NCBI RefSeq assembly: GCF_001866665.1
Contig: NZ_MLYO01000033.1
Span: 62,001 to 126,000, forward strand
Reading direction: 5' to 3'
Length of the DNA stretch: 64,000 bases
Source of the DNA: Streptomyces monashensis
Lineage (GTDB): Bacteria > Actinomycetota > Actinomycetes > Streptomycetales > Streptomycetaceae
Shown here: positions 44,136 to 51,522 of the stretch, one piece after another
How positions within the stretch are numbered: position 1 is the first letter of the stretch
Layout of the letters: each line of letters opens with the position of its first letter
Program-made: the position numbers and the translations under genes
Notes under the pieces: model-generated
Seen by the model: only the letters and a program-made list of their open reading frames with translations
Database searches by the model: none
What the model was told of the DNA's origin: nothing

Positions 44136-45035
44136 CTACGGCAGCGTGACCCCGTAGTAGCTCAGCGCCTCGGTCACCGGCTGGAAGAACGTCGTACCGC
44201 CGGAGGTGCAGTCACCGCTGCCACCGGACGTCAGTCCGTACGCCACGGACCCGCCGTACAGCGGACCGCCGCTGTCGCCGCCCTCGGCGCAGACCGTGGT
44301 CTGGATGAGCCCGGAGACGATGTCCCCGCTGCCGTAGTTGACGGTGGCGTTCAGCGCGGTGACCCGCCCGCTGTGCGTACCGGTGGTGGAACCCCGGCGG
44401 TAGACGGTCGTGCCCACGGACGGCGTGGCCGCGCTCGTGATGGACTGGCCGCCCACCGAACTGGGGTGCGCGATCGAGGAGTTGGTGTACCGGACCAGAG
44501 CGAAGTCATTGCCCGGGAAGCTGTAGCCGACGTTGGTGCCGAGCACCGTGCTGTGGCCGGAGTTGCTGTACCAGGTGGAGGCGACCTGTCCGCAGTGGCC
44601 GGCGGTGAGGAAGTAGTACGTACTGCCGCTGTGCACGTTGAACCCGAGCGAGCAGCGGTAGGAACCACCGTAGATGGCGTCGCCACCGGAGATCAGCTTG
44701 TTGAACCTGCCCGGGGTGTGCTTGATGGTGAGCGCGTCCGACTCGGCACCGGCCTGCCGCTTGATCCTGGCGATCTCGGCCTGGGACACGGTGCTGTCGA
44801 CGGTGACCACGACATGTCCGGTGCTGCTGTCGACGGCCCAGGCCGTACCGGCCACGTCGGCCTGACGGACGGAGTCGCTCGCTCTGGTGAGCTGGGTGGC
44901 GCTGAACGTGTGGGCGTCACCGGCGTGCGCGGTGGGCGCGGCGAACGCCGCTGCGGCAAGGAGACCGGTCGCCACGGCGATCAGTCGGGTCCGTCTCGCC
45001 GTACCGCTGCGGGGAGTGGTGCGCTTGATCCTCAC
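44136..45035 (-). CDS. Secreted serine protease, streptogrisin A/B-like
   Basis: A 299-residue pre-pro-protease. The signal peptide ends near residue 38 (AHAG), a short propeptide of about 77 residues follows, and the mature domain starts near ISGGDAIYGG, the usual SGPA/SGPB beginning. The triad is His (TAGHC), Asp (DFALVRY) and Ser (GDSGGPLYG). It is shorter in the propeptide than its neighbour, so the two are diverged paralogues rather than recent copies. GTG at 45035 has GGAGGGAA upstream. Confidence 0.94.
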   Translation of the reverse strand: MRIKRTTPRSGTARRTRLIAVATGLLAAAAFAAPTAHAGDAHTFSATQLTRASDSVRQADVAGTAWAVDSSTGHVVVTVDSTVSQAEIARIKRQAGAESDALTIKHTPGRFNKLISGGDAIYGGSYRCSLGFNVHSGSTYYFLTAGHCGQVASTWYSNSGHSTVLGTNVGYSFPGNDFALVRYTNSSIAHPSSVGGQSITSAATPSVGTTVYRRGSTTGTHSGRVTALNATVNYGSGDIVSGLIQTTVCAEGGDSGGPLYGGSVAYGLTSGGSGDCTSGGTTFFQPVTEALSYYGVTLP

Positions 45036-45188
45036 TTTTCGTTCCCTCCAAGGGAAGTCGGGGGCCCGCGTGGGGTCGGGGCCCGTGAGGCGCAGCCAGG
45101 GACAGGCCGGGATTCCGAACACACATGCCCTTGGCAAGCGCTGAGGGGGAGTATTCGGCCGAACGACCGGTCGCCACAAGGGTGCCTT

Positions 45189-46133
45189 TCAGCCGTTGAA
45201 ATTTAAACCCCCTTTACGTGGAGCGCTCCGCCCCTCCGCCGCGCCGCCCGGCGTTGCCCCGGTCATGACGTACTGCCGGGCGGACCGGGCCAGCCCGAGG
45301 TGGTCGCGCAGCGTGCCGCCCGGATAGAAGGTGCGGAACAGGCCCCGGTGTTGGAGCAGCCCCACCGTGCCGTTGACGAACCGCTCCAGGTCACGGCGCG
45401 GCTCGACGGGCACGAGATGGAAGCCGTCGGCGGCACCGTCGGCGTGCCAGCCGGCGAGCAGTTCCGCGAGGTCGACCGGTCCGCCCCGGTACAGCGGGCC
45501 GCGCTCGGTCGGCCGGGGTCCGCCCCCGCCGTATCCGGGGCCGGCCGCGTACTCCCCGCCGCCGAGGTCGATCAGCAGGCTCACCAGCACCCGCAGCGCG
45601 TCCGGCCCGCGCCCCGACTCGGCGGCCAGCTCCCGCAGTTCGGCACGTACGGCGGCGGCCTCCTCCGGGCGGGCGACCCGCACCAGGGCGACGTCCGCGT
45701 ACCGGGCTGCGACGGCGCGGCTGTGCCCCTCGGTGGCGTCGGCCACCCGCACACAACACCCCCGCAACGACTCCCCTTCCTCCGCCTCCCCCTTCTTCCC
45801 GGACACATCACCCCGCCAGCCGGCCCGCCCGCCGCTGACCCAGTCCAGCGTCACCACCGCGTCCCGCACCCGGACGGGCTCGGCGCGGGCGGCGGCGATC
45901 GTCGGGACCAGGCCGATCCGGCGGGTCGCGGGCGCCACCCGGCACAGCACGTCCAGCGCGTCGGGCCCGGGCCGGCCGAGGGAGTCGTCCAGTGTCACGA
46001 AGTCCAGCCCGCCCCGCTCGGCGAGCAGGGCCAGTTCGAGGTAGGCCCCGGCGTCGAAGGAGCCCGGCAGATCGATGCCGGCGGCAAGGTGCAGCAGCCC
46101 GGGCCGGTACCTGCCCGCGGCCATGACACTCAT
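45189..46133 (-). CDS. LLM-class flavin-dependent oxidoreductase (luciferase-like)
   Basis: A 314-residue bacterial-luciferase-fold enzyme, reducing F420 or FMN cofactor unknown. Visible markers are LALLAERGGLDFVTLDDSLG near residue 35, ATRRIGLVPTIAAARAEPVRVRDAVVTLDWVSGGRAGW and the C-terminal VNGTVGLLQHRGLFR. It is shorter than many members (350-450) in the middle part, where a Gly/Lys/Glu-rich stretch replaces the usual barrel segment. It lies 72 bases downstream of the FAD/NAD-binding gene, with tandem 10-bp repeats between, and probably works with it in an oxidative step. Confidence 0.8.
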   Translation of the reverse strand: MSVMAAGRYRPGLLHLAAGIDLPGSFDAGAYLELALLAERGGLDFVTLDDSLGRPGPDALDVLCRVAPATRRIGLVPTIAAARAEPVRVRDAVVTLDWVSGGRAGWRGDVSGKKGEAEEGESLRGCCVRVADATEGHSRAVAARYADVALVRVARPEEAAAVRAELRELAAESGRGPDALRVLVSLLIDLGGGEYAAGPGYGGGGPRPTERGPLYRGGPVDLAELLAGWHADGAADGFHLVPVEPRRDLERFVNGTVGLLQHRGLFRTFYPGGTLRDHLGLARSARQYVMTGATPGGAAEGRSAPRKGGLNFNG

Positions 46134-46140
46134 GAACGGT

Positions 46141-46190
46141 TCCCTTACTGACCGTTACCGGTCGTTACTGGTCTTTGTCGGCCGTTTCCG
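46141..46190. repeat. Five imperfect tandem 10-bp repeats between the LLM and FAD genes
   Basis: Five consecutive 10-base units, resembling GTCGTTACTG with 2-4 changes each, fill most of the 72-base spacer just upstream of the LLM start. The period is one turn of the DNA helix. Confidence 0.6.
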
Positions 46191-46205
46191 GTCGAGGCAG
46201 GTGGC

Positions 46206-47963
46206 TCAGGCGGCGGCCCGGCCGGCCAGGTTCCGCAGGATTCCCAGCGCCGCCCGGACGGTGGCGTCGTTCTGCCGGAACGCGGGCCCGCCGGTGCCCG
46301 GCCGGGTGAAGGCGCCGGAGGTACGGGCGTCGGTGTACGGGCCGAGCGCGAAGCGCCGGGAATGCGGGCGCCCGGCCGTGTCGAGGACGCGGCCGTCGCC
46401 GCGGTCGACCCGGAGCAGCCCCTCGGGGCTCTCGGCGACGCCGTCGGCGTGCAGTTCGCGCAGCAGACTGTCGCGGGCCCGTCCGACGGCGGGGTCGGGC
46501 AGCCGGGCCTCGACCAGCGCCCGGGCCGAGACGGAGAAGCCCGGCACGGTGGGACTGGCACCCCGGAACACCCCGTCCTCGGCCCGCACCGTCATGTCGG
46601 CGCCGACAAAGCGGAGCAGTCCCGCCCGGGACAGCGCGAGCATCTGCCGCAGCCGGGGCCCGGGCGGACCGGACGCCAGGTAGCTGAAGAACCCGTGCCA
46701 CCAGGCCCCGACGCCGCCGAGCCGCACGATCTGCCCGTAGACGGACAGCAGCCCGAGAAAGACCGCCAAGTCAGCGCTGTGCGACGCATCATGACGTTGC
46801 GTCAGATCACTCTCGACATACCTCCGCAGCCCCTCCTGGAACGCCTCGTGCGACGCGTACCGCACCCCCTCCAGCGGACGGTCGAGCGCGCCGAGGTCGA
46901 GCCGGTCGGCCGGGTCCGGTACGGCGGCGGCGACCAGCGCCCGGGTCTCGGCGGGGCCGGCGGCGGCCGCGTACTTCTCCTCGAAGTCGGCCCAGGCCAT
47001 CGCCGTACGTCCGGCGTGGGCGGTGAACAGCCGGTGGTAGTGGGCGAAGCCCAGTTCCTTCTCCACCAGCGGCCACACGTCGCGCCGGAAGTCGAAGCCG
47101 GCCGGCCGGGCGAGCAGCTCCTCGACCTCGGCGGGGCCGAAGAAGCGGGGCAGCGGGGGCCGGTCGCCGGTCCACTCGTAGCCGATCTTCGCGTGGTACG
47201 GCACGCCGCGCCGCGAGCCGACGTACAGCACCGGCTCCCGCCCCGAGGGGACGTAGGTGTCGCCCTCGTACCGGCCGCCGCGGCCCTCGGTGAGCAGGAC
47301 CATCAGGTCGACGAAGGCGAGACCGAAGCCGCGCACGAGCACGGGCTCGCCGGGACGCAGCGGGGACAGGTCCGTGTCGGCGGTGAAGTCGGGCGGCAGG
47401 TGCACCAGGTCGTGTGCGCGGGCGTAGGCCGCCAACTCGGTCTGTTCATCGTCGAGTTCGGCGTCGAGGTGGCCGAGGGCGAGAATCACCAGGTCGGCGA
47501 GGAGGGGGCGGGGCCGGCCCGCCAGCCACACCTGCTGGCGCCCGTCGCGCGGGCCGCTGACCCGCAGGGCGCGCCGGGGGTGGTGGTGGACGGTGATGCC
47601 GTCGGGCAGTTCGGCCAGGGCGCGCTCGTACACGTGGCGCAGATAGCGCCCCTGGAGCTGTCGGTCGGCGAAGGTGGCGCCGTCGACTCCGGCCCACTGG
47701 TGCAGGGTGGGGCCCTCGCGCACCGGGCCGTCCATGGCCACGGTGTCGTCGGTGAACATGGTGACGTCCTCGGCGTGCGAGTTCATCCACAGCAACGGCG
47801 ACTGCGCCTGGCGCCAGATGCGGCCGCCGCCCGGCGGGTGCGGGTCGACCAGATGGATGTCCAGGCCCGTGTCGGCATACAGCTCGGGGGCGTTGGCGGC
47901 GATGCGCTCCAGCAGGCCGGTCCCGCGCGGCCCGGCTCCCACGATCACCAGCTGCGGCCTCAT
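46206..47963 (-). CDS. FAD/NAD(P)-binding protein (putative monooxygenase-like)
   Basis: A 585-residue flavoprotein of a family common in Streptomyces. The N-terminal dinucleotide motif VIVGAGPRGTG is at residues 6-16, and a second nucleotide block follows (ADLVILALGHLDAELDD and VLVRGFGLAFVD). A long C-terminal alpha-helical part is of unknown role. It may hydroxylate a metabolite as SidA-like N-hydroxylases do, but the family function is not established. ATG at 47963 overlaps a 20-residue frame (ATGA). Its promoter region is divergent from the Cys-ending leader-type peptide. Confidence 0.8.
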   Translation of the reverse strand: MRPQLVIVGAGPRGTGLLERIAANAPELYADTGLDIHLVDPHPPGGGRIWRQAQSPLLWMNSHAEDVTMFTDDTVAMDGPVREGPTLHQWAGVDGATFADRQLQGRYLRHVYERALAELPDGITVHHHPRRALRVSGPRDGRQQVWLAGRPRPLLADLVILALGHLDAELDDEQTELAAYARAHDLVHLPPDFTADTDLSPLRPGEPVLVRGFGLAFVDLMVLLTEGRGGRYEGDTYVPSGREPVLYVGSRRGVPYHAKIGYEWTGDRPPLPRFFGPAEVEELLARPAGFDFRRDVWPLVEKELGFAHYHRLFTAHAGRTAMAWADFEEKYAAAAGPAETRALVAAAVPDPADRLDLGALDRPLEGVRYASHEAFQEGLRRYVESDLTQRHDASHSADLAVFLGLLSVYGQIVRLGGVGAWWHGFFSYLASGPPGPRLRQMLALSRAGLLRFVGADMTVRAEDGVFRGASPTVPGFSVSARALVEARLPDPAVGRARDSLLRELHADGVAESPEGLLRVDRGDGRVLDTAGRPHSRRFALGPYTDARTSGAFTRPGTGGPAFRQNDATVRAALGILRNLAGRAAA

Positions 47964-48022
47964 CGGGCACGCTCCGTGCCGAGTTCGTCGTGCGGGAGGG
48001 TGGCGGGGGTGTCGAATGGCAT
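47960..48022 (-). CDS. Twenty-residue upstream frame coupled to the FAD gene
   Basis: A 20-codon frame from ATG at 48022 (MPFDTPATLP..., acidic-basic end) whose TGA overlaps the FAD-gene ATG as ATGA. It could be a translated coupling peptide or just the end of an earlier, lost gene. No motif is present. Evidence that it is translated is only the exact overlap. Confidence 0.3.
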   Translation of the reverse strand: MPFDTPATLPHDELGTERAR

Positions 48023-48097
48023 GCGAAGGCTCCATGACGCGAAGAGTCAGGGTTGGCGCCTTCACACGGCCGAGCCCCTCAGCAAGACCGTCCGACG

Positions 48098-48128
48098 AGA
48101 GTACGTGGGCGTTTCCCGGCGCTGTCAA
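48098..48128 (-). promoter_or_regulatory. Probable promoter of the FAD/LLM genes
   Basis: On the minus strand TTGACA (48128-48123) and TACTCT (48103-48098), 19 bases apart; the -35 hexamer is a perfect consensus match. It is about 135 bases upstream of the FAD gene start. Confidence 0.5.
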
Positions 48129-48142
48129 GGCTGTCCGAACTG

Positions 48143-48158
48143 TGAGCCGTACGTCTCA
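48143..48158. promoter_or_regulatory. Palindrome between divergent promoters
   Basis: TGAG-C-CGTACG-T-CTCA is a 16-bp inverted repeat with one mismatched pair. It lies between the -35 elements of the FAD-side promoter (48123-48128) and of the leader-peptide side (TTGACG, 48165-48170), where a single regulator could control both. Confidence 0.5.
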
Positions 48159-48199
48159 CGTCAGTTGACGCGGAACCGGATGCCTGTTCCACTTGCCCC

Positions 48200-48271
48200 A
48201 TGCATCCACAGCAGTGGCTGGTCACCCGCTCCCACATCGACTTCGGTCGCGTGTGGTCCTGTTCCTGTTGA
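48200..48271 (+). CDS. Cys-ending leader-type peptide, 23 residues
   Basis: A 23-codon frame from ATG at 48200, reading LVTRSHIDFGRV in the middle and ending WSCSC. It matches the pattern of actinobacterial 'putative leader peptides' near sulfur and cysteine genes (R-x-HIDL-x-RV, then Cys), and of leaderless Cys-containing attenuator frames reported in mycobacteria. A TTGACG -35 element lies 30 bases upstream, so transcription may begin at or near the ATG. No gene follows on this strand for over 1.4 kb, so it would be an orphan leader unless it regulates something else. Confidence 0.65.
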   Translation: MHPQQWLVTRSHIDFGRVWSCSC

Positions 48272-48353
48272 GCCGACCCCCTGCGCGCACTCGCGCTCTC
48301 TCCTCCCCTGCATCTCTCCGCGCCTTCACCCCCTCCCCTCGCGCCTTTTGCCG

Positions 48354-49466
48354 CTAGCACCCGTCACAGGGACAGCAGCAGTCGCATCCGTCGCAGCATC
48401 CGTCACACCCGTCGCATCCGTCGCACGGGCAGTCGCAGTCACAGTCCGAACAGCACCCCTCCCGCTTCTTCCGCGACCAGGGGCCCTCGTACTCGTCCGC
48501 GCAGCACATCTGGCAGGTGCAGCACACCAGAAGGAACGCCCCGCACCCGGGCAGGAATCCGCGCGGCGCCCCGGGCTGGTGCGGATGCGGACGAGGGGGC
48601 TGTTGCGGGTCGTACGGCGCGAACGCCCGGTCCACCGACCGCCGCAACTCGTGCACGAGCAGCAGATGCACCAGCTTGCCGTCGGCGAACTCGGCGTCGC
48701 GCAGGGCGAGCCGGATGCCGTGCAGGGCGTCGTCGGCGAGCCGGCGGGCCTGGGCACGGGGCGTGCCCGTGGCGGTGAGCGGGTTCCAGGCTCCCGACAG
48801 GGCGTCGGACTCCTGGTCCTCCACGGCGTCCAGCAGATGCGCGAGCCGGCCGAAGAGGCGTCCGGCCTCCGCCAGGGGCCGCGCGTTGTCGGGGCGGCCG
48901 GCCAGCACCGCGGTGTGCGCGAAGGCCGCCGCCGTCGCGGTCTCGGTCGGCTCGGTGACCGTCAGGATCGGGGTGCCGTACCCGGCGAGGGTCTCCAGGC
49001 CGAGCTGCCGGTCGACGGCCTCGACGAGGACGCCGGTGTCGAAGCCGACGGCCCCGCCGCTGCGCGCACCGGCCCGGCCCCAGCCCGCGGCGACCCGGCG
49101 GGCCGCGGCGGCCACGGGTCTGCGGGCCAGCAGCCCGTCCCGGTCGGCGACATGGTCGCGGACCTTCGCCGCGGCGAGCACCAGCGAGACGGCCGCGGCG
49201 AGCCGCGCGCCCTCGCCCCGGGCGACGGACGCGGTCCGCATCCCGCGCAGCGCACACGGTCCGGCCGTGCGCCGCGAACCCTCGGCCGGACCGGCCTGAG
49301 CATCCGTCAGAACCGATATGAGCAGCCCGTCGTAGTTCGTCACGATGCGCGCGAACTGGCCGTGGTCGCGGCGCAGCGCGAGGCACAGCCCGCACAAGTG
49401 CGCCATCCACTCGGCTTTGAGGCGTTCACCGAGCCGGTGCGAGCACGGTCTGACGATTCCGAACAC
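48354..49466 (-). CDS. DUF5685-type protein with a Cys-rich C-terminal tail
   Basis: A 370-residue protein of unknown function. The N-terminal half starts VFGIVRPCSHRL and holds the family block KAEWMAHLCGLCLALRRDHGQFAR (split: HLCGLCLALRRDHG, with a C-x2-C pair) and the NYDGLLISVL segment. It is mostly helical and resembles a DUF5685 family, from memory. The last 63 residues contain 22 Cys, mostly as repeated C-D-G or C-D-C units. The GTG at 49466 has GGGGGATC upstream. Possible metal binding; no partner gene nearby. Confidence 0.7.
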   Translation of the reverse strand: MFGIVRPCSHRLGERLKAEWMAHLCGLCLALRRDHGQFARIVTNYDGLLISVLTDAQAGPAEGSRRTAGPCALRGMRTASVARGEGARLAAAVSLVLAAAKVRDHVADRDGLLARRPVAAAARRVAAGWGRAGARSGGAVGFDTGVLVEAVDRQLGLETLAGYGTPILTVTEPTETATAAAFAHTAVLAGRPDNARPLAEAGRLFGRLAHLLDAVEDQESDALSGAWNPLTATGTPRAQARRLADDALHGIRLALRDAEFADGKLVHLLLVHELRRSVDRAFAPYDPQQPPRPHPHQPGAPRGFLPGCGAFLLVCCTCQMCCADEYEGPWSRKKREGCCSDCDCDCPCDGCDGCDGCCDGCDCCCPCDGC

Positions 49467-49734
49467 TGCCGATCCCCCGTTTTGTGGCGCGGCGTTGGTG
49501 TTCACCCGTACGCAGTGACGCTCACCCATCCGCCGCCGACGATCATATTTCACTCACAGTCAGCAGCCATATGTGGCTGCACCCTTGGGGCACAAGGGCT
49601 CTCGACGGATCGGCTGTGCACCAGTACCGTCACAAACCCCCCGCGCGGCGTCTATCCACTTGGCGCACCGTCCGCATCATGGATGACCATAGGGGTGCGG
49701 AAAGCGAGAAAGCCTGCTGTGAGAGGAGGCGTCC

Positions 49735-50172
49735 ATGGGATCGGTACGCAAGGCGAGTGCGTGGCTCGGCCTCGTCGACGACAACGATGACGAGCGTTAC
49801 TACGACGACGAGTACTCCGAGGGCACCGAGTCCGGGGACGCCTGGGTCACGGACCCCCGGGTGAAGGTGGCCACGGACACGGCCGAGGAGAAGGGCCACC
49901 GGATCGGCACGGTCACCCCGGACAGCTTCCGGGACGCCCGCGCGATCGGCGAGCTGTTCCGGGAGGGCGTCCCGGTCATCATGAACCTCACGGCGATGGA
50001 CCCGGCCGACGCCAAGCGCGTGGTGGACTTCGCGGCGGGGCTGACCTTCGGTCTGCACGGCACGATCGAGCGGGTGGCAACGCGCGTGTTCCTGTTGACT
50101 CCGTCGAACACGGAGATCATCAGCGGTGAGCCGGCGGCGCGCCGCGAGGACGGGTTCTTCAACCAGAGCTGA
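49735..50172 (+). CDS. sflA: SepF-like protein, cell division (SflA type)
   Basis: A 145-residue SepF paralogue. An acidic Tyr/Asp-rich N-terminal linker is followed by the SepF core (GTVTPDSFRDARAIGELFREGVPVIMNLTAMDPADAKRVVDFAAGLTFGLHGTIERV, read in parts). Streptomyces have SepF (in the division cluster) and two SepF-like proteins; the gene order here, beside the acyl-CoA dehydrogenase, fits SflA (SCO1749) from memory. SflA and SflB affect hyphal growth and branching by acting on division proteins. The symbol is inferred from context. GAGAGGAGG ribosome site. Confidence 0.8.
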   Translation: MGSVRKASAWLGLVDDNDDERYYDDEYSEGTESGDAWVTDPRVKVATDTAEEKGHRIGTVTPDSFRDARAIGELFREGVPVIMNLTAMDPADAKRVVDFAAGLTFGLHGTIERVATRVFLLTPSNTEIISGEPAARREDGFFNQS

Positions 50173-50199
50173 GGCAGGGCCGCTCACCGGCCCTGCCTC
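50171..50199. terminator. Terminator hairpin at the end of the SepF-like gene
   Basis: GAGGCAGGGCC (50171-50181) pairs with GGCCCTGCCTC (50189-50199), 11 bp perfect, overlapping the stop codon of the gene. Confidence 0.7.
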
Positions 50200-50201
50200 C
50201 T

Positions 50202-50224
50202 GAGCCCCGCCCCCGAAGGGGCTC
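50202..50224. terminator. Second hairpin, between convergent genes
   Basis: GAGCCCC, nine bases, GGGGCTC. It lies directly before the end of the acyl-CoA dehydrogenase gene and can stop it. Confidence 0.55.
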
Positions 50225-50238
50225 ACCGGAAGGCGGGC

Positions 50239-51432
50239 TCACCGAAAGGCGTCGAGCCCGGTGAGCGCCTTGCCCAGCACGAGCTGGTGCATCTCGACGG
50301 TGCCCTCGTAGGTGAGCACCGACTCCAGGTTGGTCGCGTGCCGCATCACGGGGTATTCGAGGGAGATCCCGTTGGCGCCGAGGATCGTCCGCGCCGTACG
50401 GCAGATCTCGATGGCCTCGCGGACGTTGTTGAGCTTGCCGAAGCTGACCTGCTCGGGACGCAGGCGGCCGGCGTCCATCCGCCGCCCCAGATGGTGGGCG
50501 AGCAGGATCCCCTTGTGCAGTTCGACCGCCATGTCGGCGAGTTTGGCCTGGGTGAGCTGGAAGCCGCCGATGGGTCGCCCGAACTGCTCGCGCGACTTCG
50601 CGTAGTCCACGGCCGCCTCGAAGCTGCTGCGCGCCGCGCCCATCGCACCCCAGACGATGCCGTAGCGGGCGTGGGACAGACAGCTGAGCGGGCCGCGCAG
50701 TCCGGTGGCCTCCGGGAGTACGGCGTCGGCGGGCAGTCGTACGTCGTCCAGGACGAGTTCGCTGGTGACCGAGGCGCGCAGGGACCACTTGTGCTTGATC
50801 TCGGGCGCCGAGAAGCCGGGGGTGCCGGTCGGGACGACGAAGCCGCGGATGCCGTTCTCGGTCTGCGCCCAGACGACGGCCACCCCGGCGACCGAACCGT
50901 TGGTGATCCACATCTTGCGGCCGTTGAGTACCCAGTCTCCCCCGCCGTCGCGCTTGGCGTGGGTGCGCATCGAGGCGGGGTCGGAGCCGTGGTCGGGTTC
51001 GGTGAGCCCGAAGCAGCCGATCACCTCGCCGGCCGCCATCCGGGGCAGCCACTCGTTCTTCTGCTCCTCGCTGCCGAAGCGGTGGATCGCGTACATGGCG
51101 AGCGAGCCCTGCACGGAGACCAGGGAGCGGATGCCGGAGTCGGCCGCCTCCAGCTCCAGACAGGCCAGGCCGTACTGCACGGCCGACGCGCCCGCGCAGC
51201 CGTATCCGGTCAGGGACATGCCGAGGGCGCCGATCGAGCCGAGCTCGCGGGCGAGTTCCCCGATCCCGGGCAGCTCCCCGTTCTCGTACCACTCGGCGAC
51301 GTACGGCAGCACGCGGTCCGCAGCCCAGGCCCGCACGGTGTCCCGCACGGCGAGGTCTTCGGGCTCCAGCAGGTCGTCGATCCCGAGCGGGTCGGCGGGA
51401 TCGAAGGGGGGCAACTTCGAGGACGCGGACAT
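50239..51432 (-). CDS. Acyl-CoA dehydrogenase (glutaryl-CoA dehydrogenase-like)
   Basis: A 397-residue flavoprotein that oxidises an acyl-CoA. Signatures are CFGLTEPDHGSDPASM, KMWITNGSVAGVAVVWA and the C-terminal YEGTVEMHQLVLGKALTG, with the catalytic Glu in TYEGTVE as in glutaryl-CoA dehydrogenases. Residues such as SFGKLNNVREAIEICRTAR also match that subfamily. Decarboxylation cannot be proved from sequence. ATG at 51432 has GGAGGG six or seven bases before it. It is a single gene bounded by terminators on its 3' side; from memory SCO1750. Confidence 0.9.
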   Translation of the reverse strand: MSASSKLPPFDPADPLGIDDLLEPEDLAVRDTVRAWAADRVLPYVAEWYENGELPGIGELARELGSIGALGMSLTGYGCAGASAVQYGLACLELEAADSGIRSLVSVQGSLAMYAIHRFGSEEQKNEWLPRMAAGEVIGCFGLTEPDHGSDPASMRTHAKRDGGGDWVLNGRKMWITNGSVAGVAVVWAQTENGIRGFVVPTGTPGFSAPEIKHKWSLRASVTSELVLDDVRLPADAVLPEATGLRGPLSCLSHARYGIVWGAMGAARSSFEAAVDYAKSREQFGRPIGGFQLTQAKLADMAVELHKGILLAHHLGRRMDAGRLRPEQVSFGKLNNVREAIEICRTARTILGANGISLEYPVMRHATNLESVLTYEGTVEMHQLVLGKALTGLDAFR

Positions 51433-51522
51433 GGGAACACCCTCCGGCACACAAGAAAACTAGCACCGCTAGTCACATTTTGCCGCTGACGTTACGGTGC
51501 GGTGCCCCGCACGTCCAGTACG

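Noticed and set aside
47964..48035. A longer FAD protein starting at ATG 48035
   Set aside because: The extra residues (HAIRHPRHPPARRTRHG) are Arg/His/Pro-rich and unlike the family; the dinucleotide-binding fold starts right after ATG 47963.
48272..48353. The Cys-ending peptide as an attenuator of the adjacent Cys-rich DUF5685 gene
   Set aside because: The DUF5685 gene is on the opposite strand and converges on the peptide, so the peptide is not in its leader.
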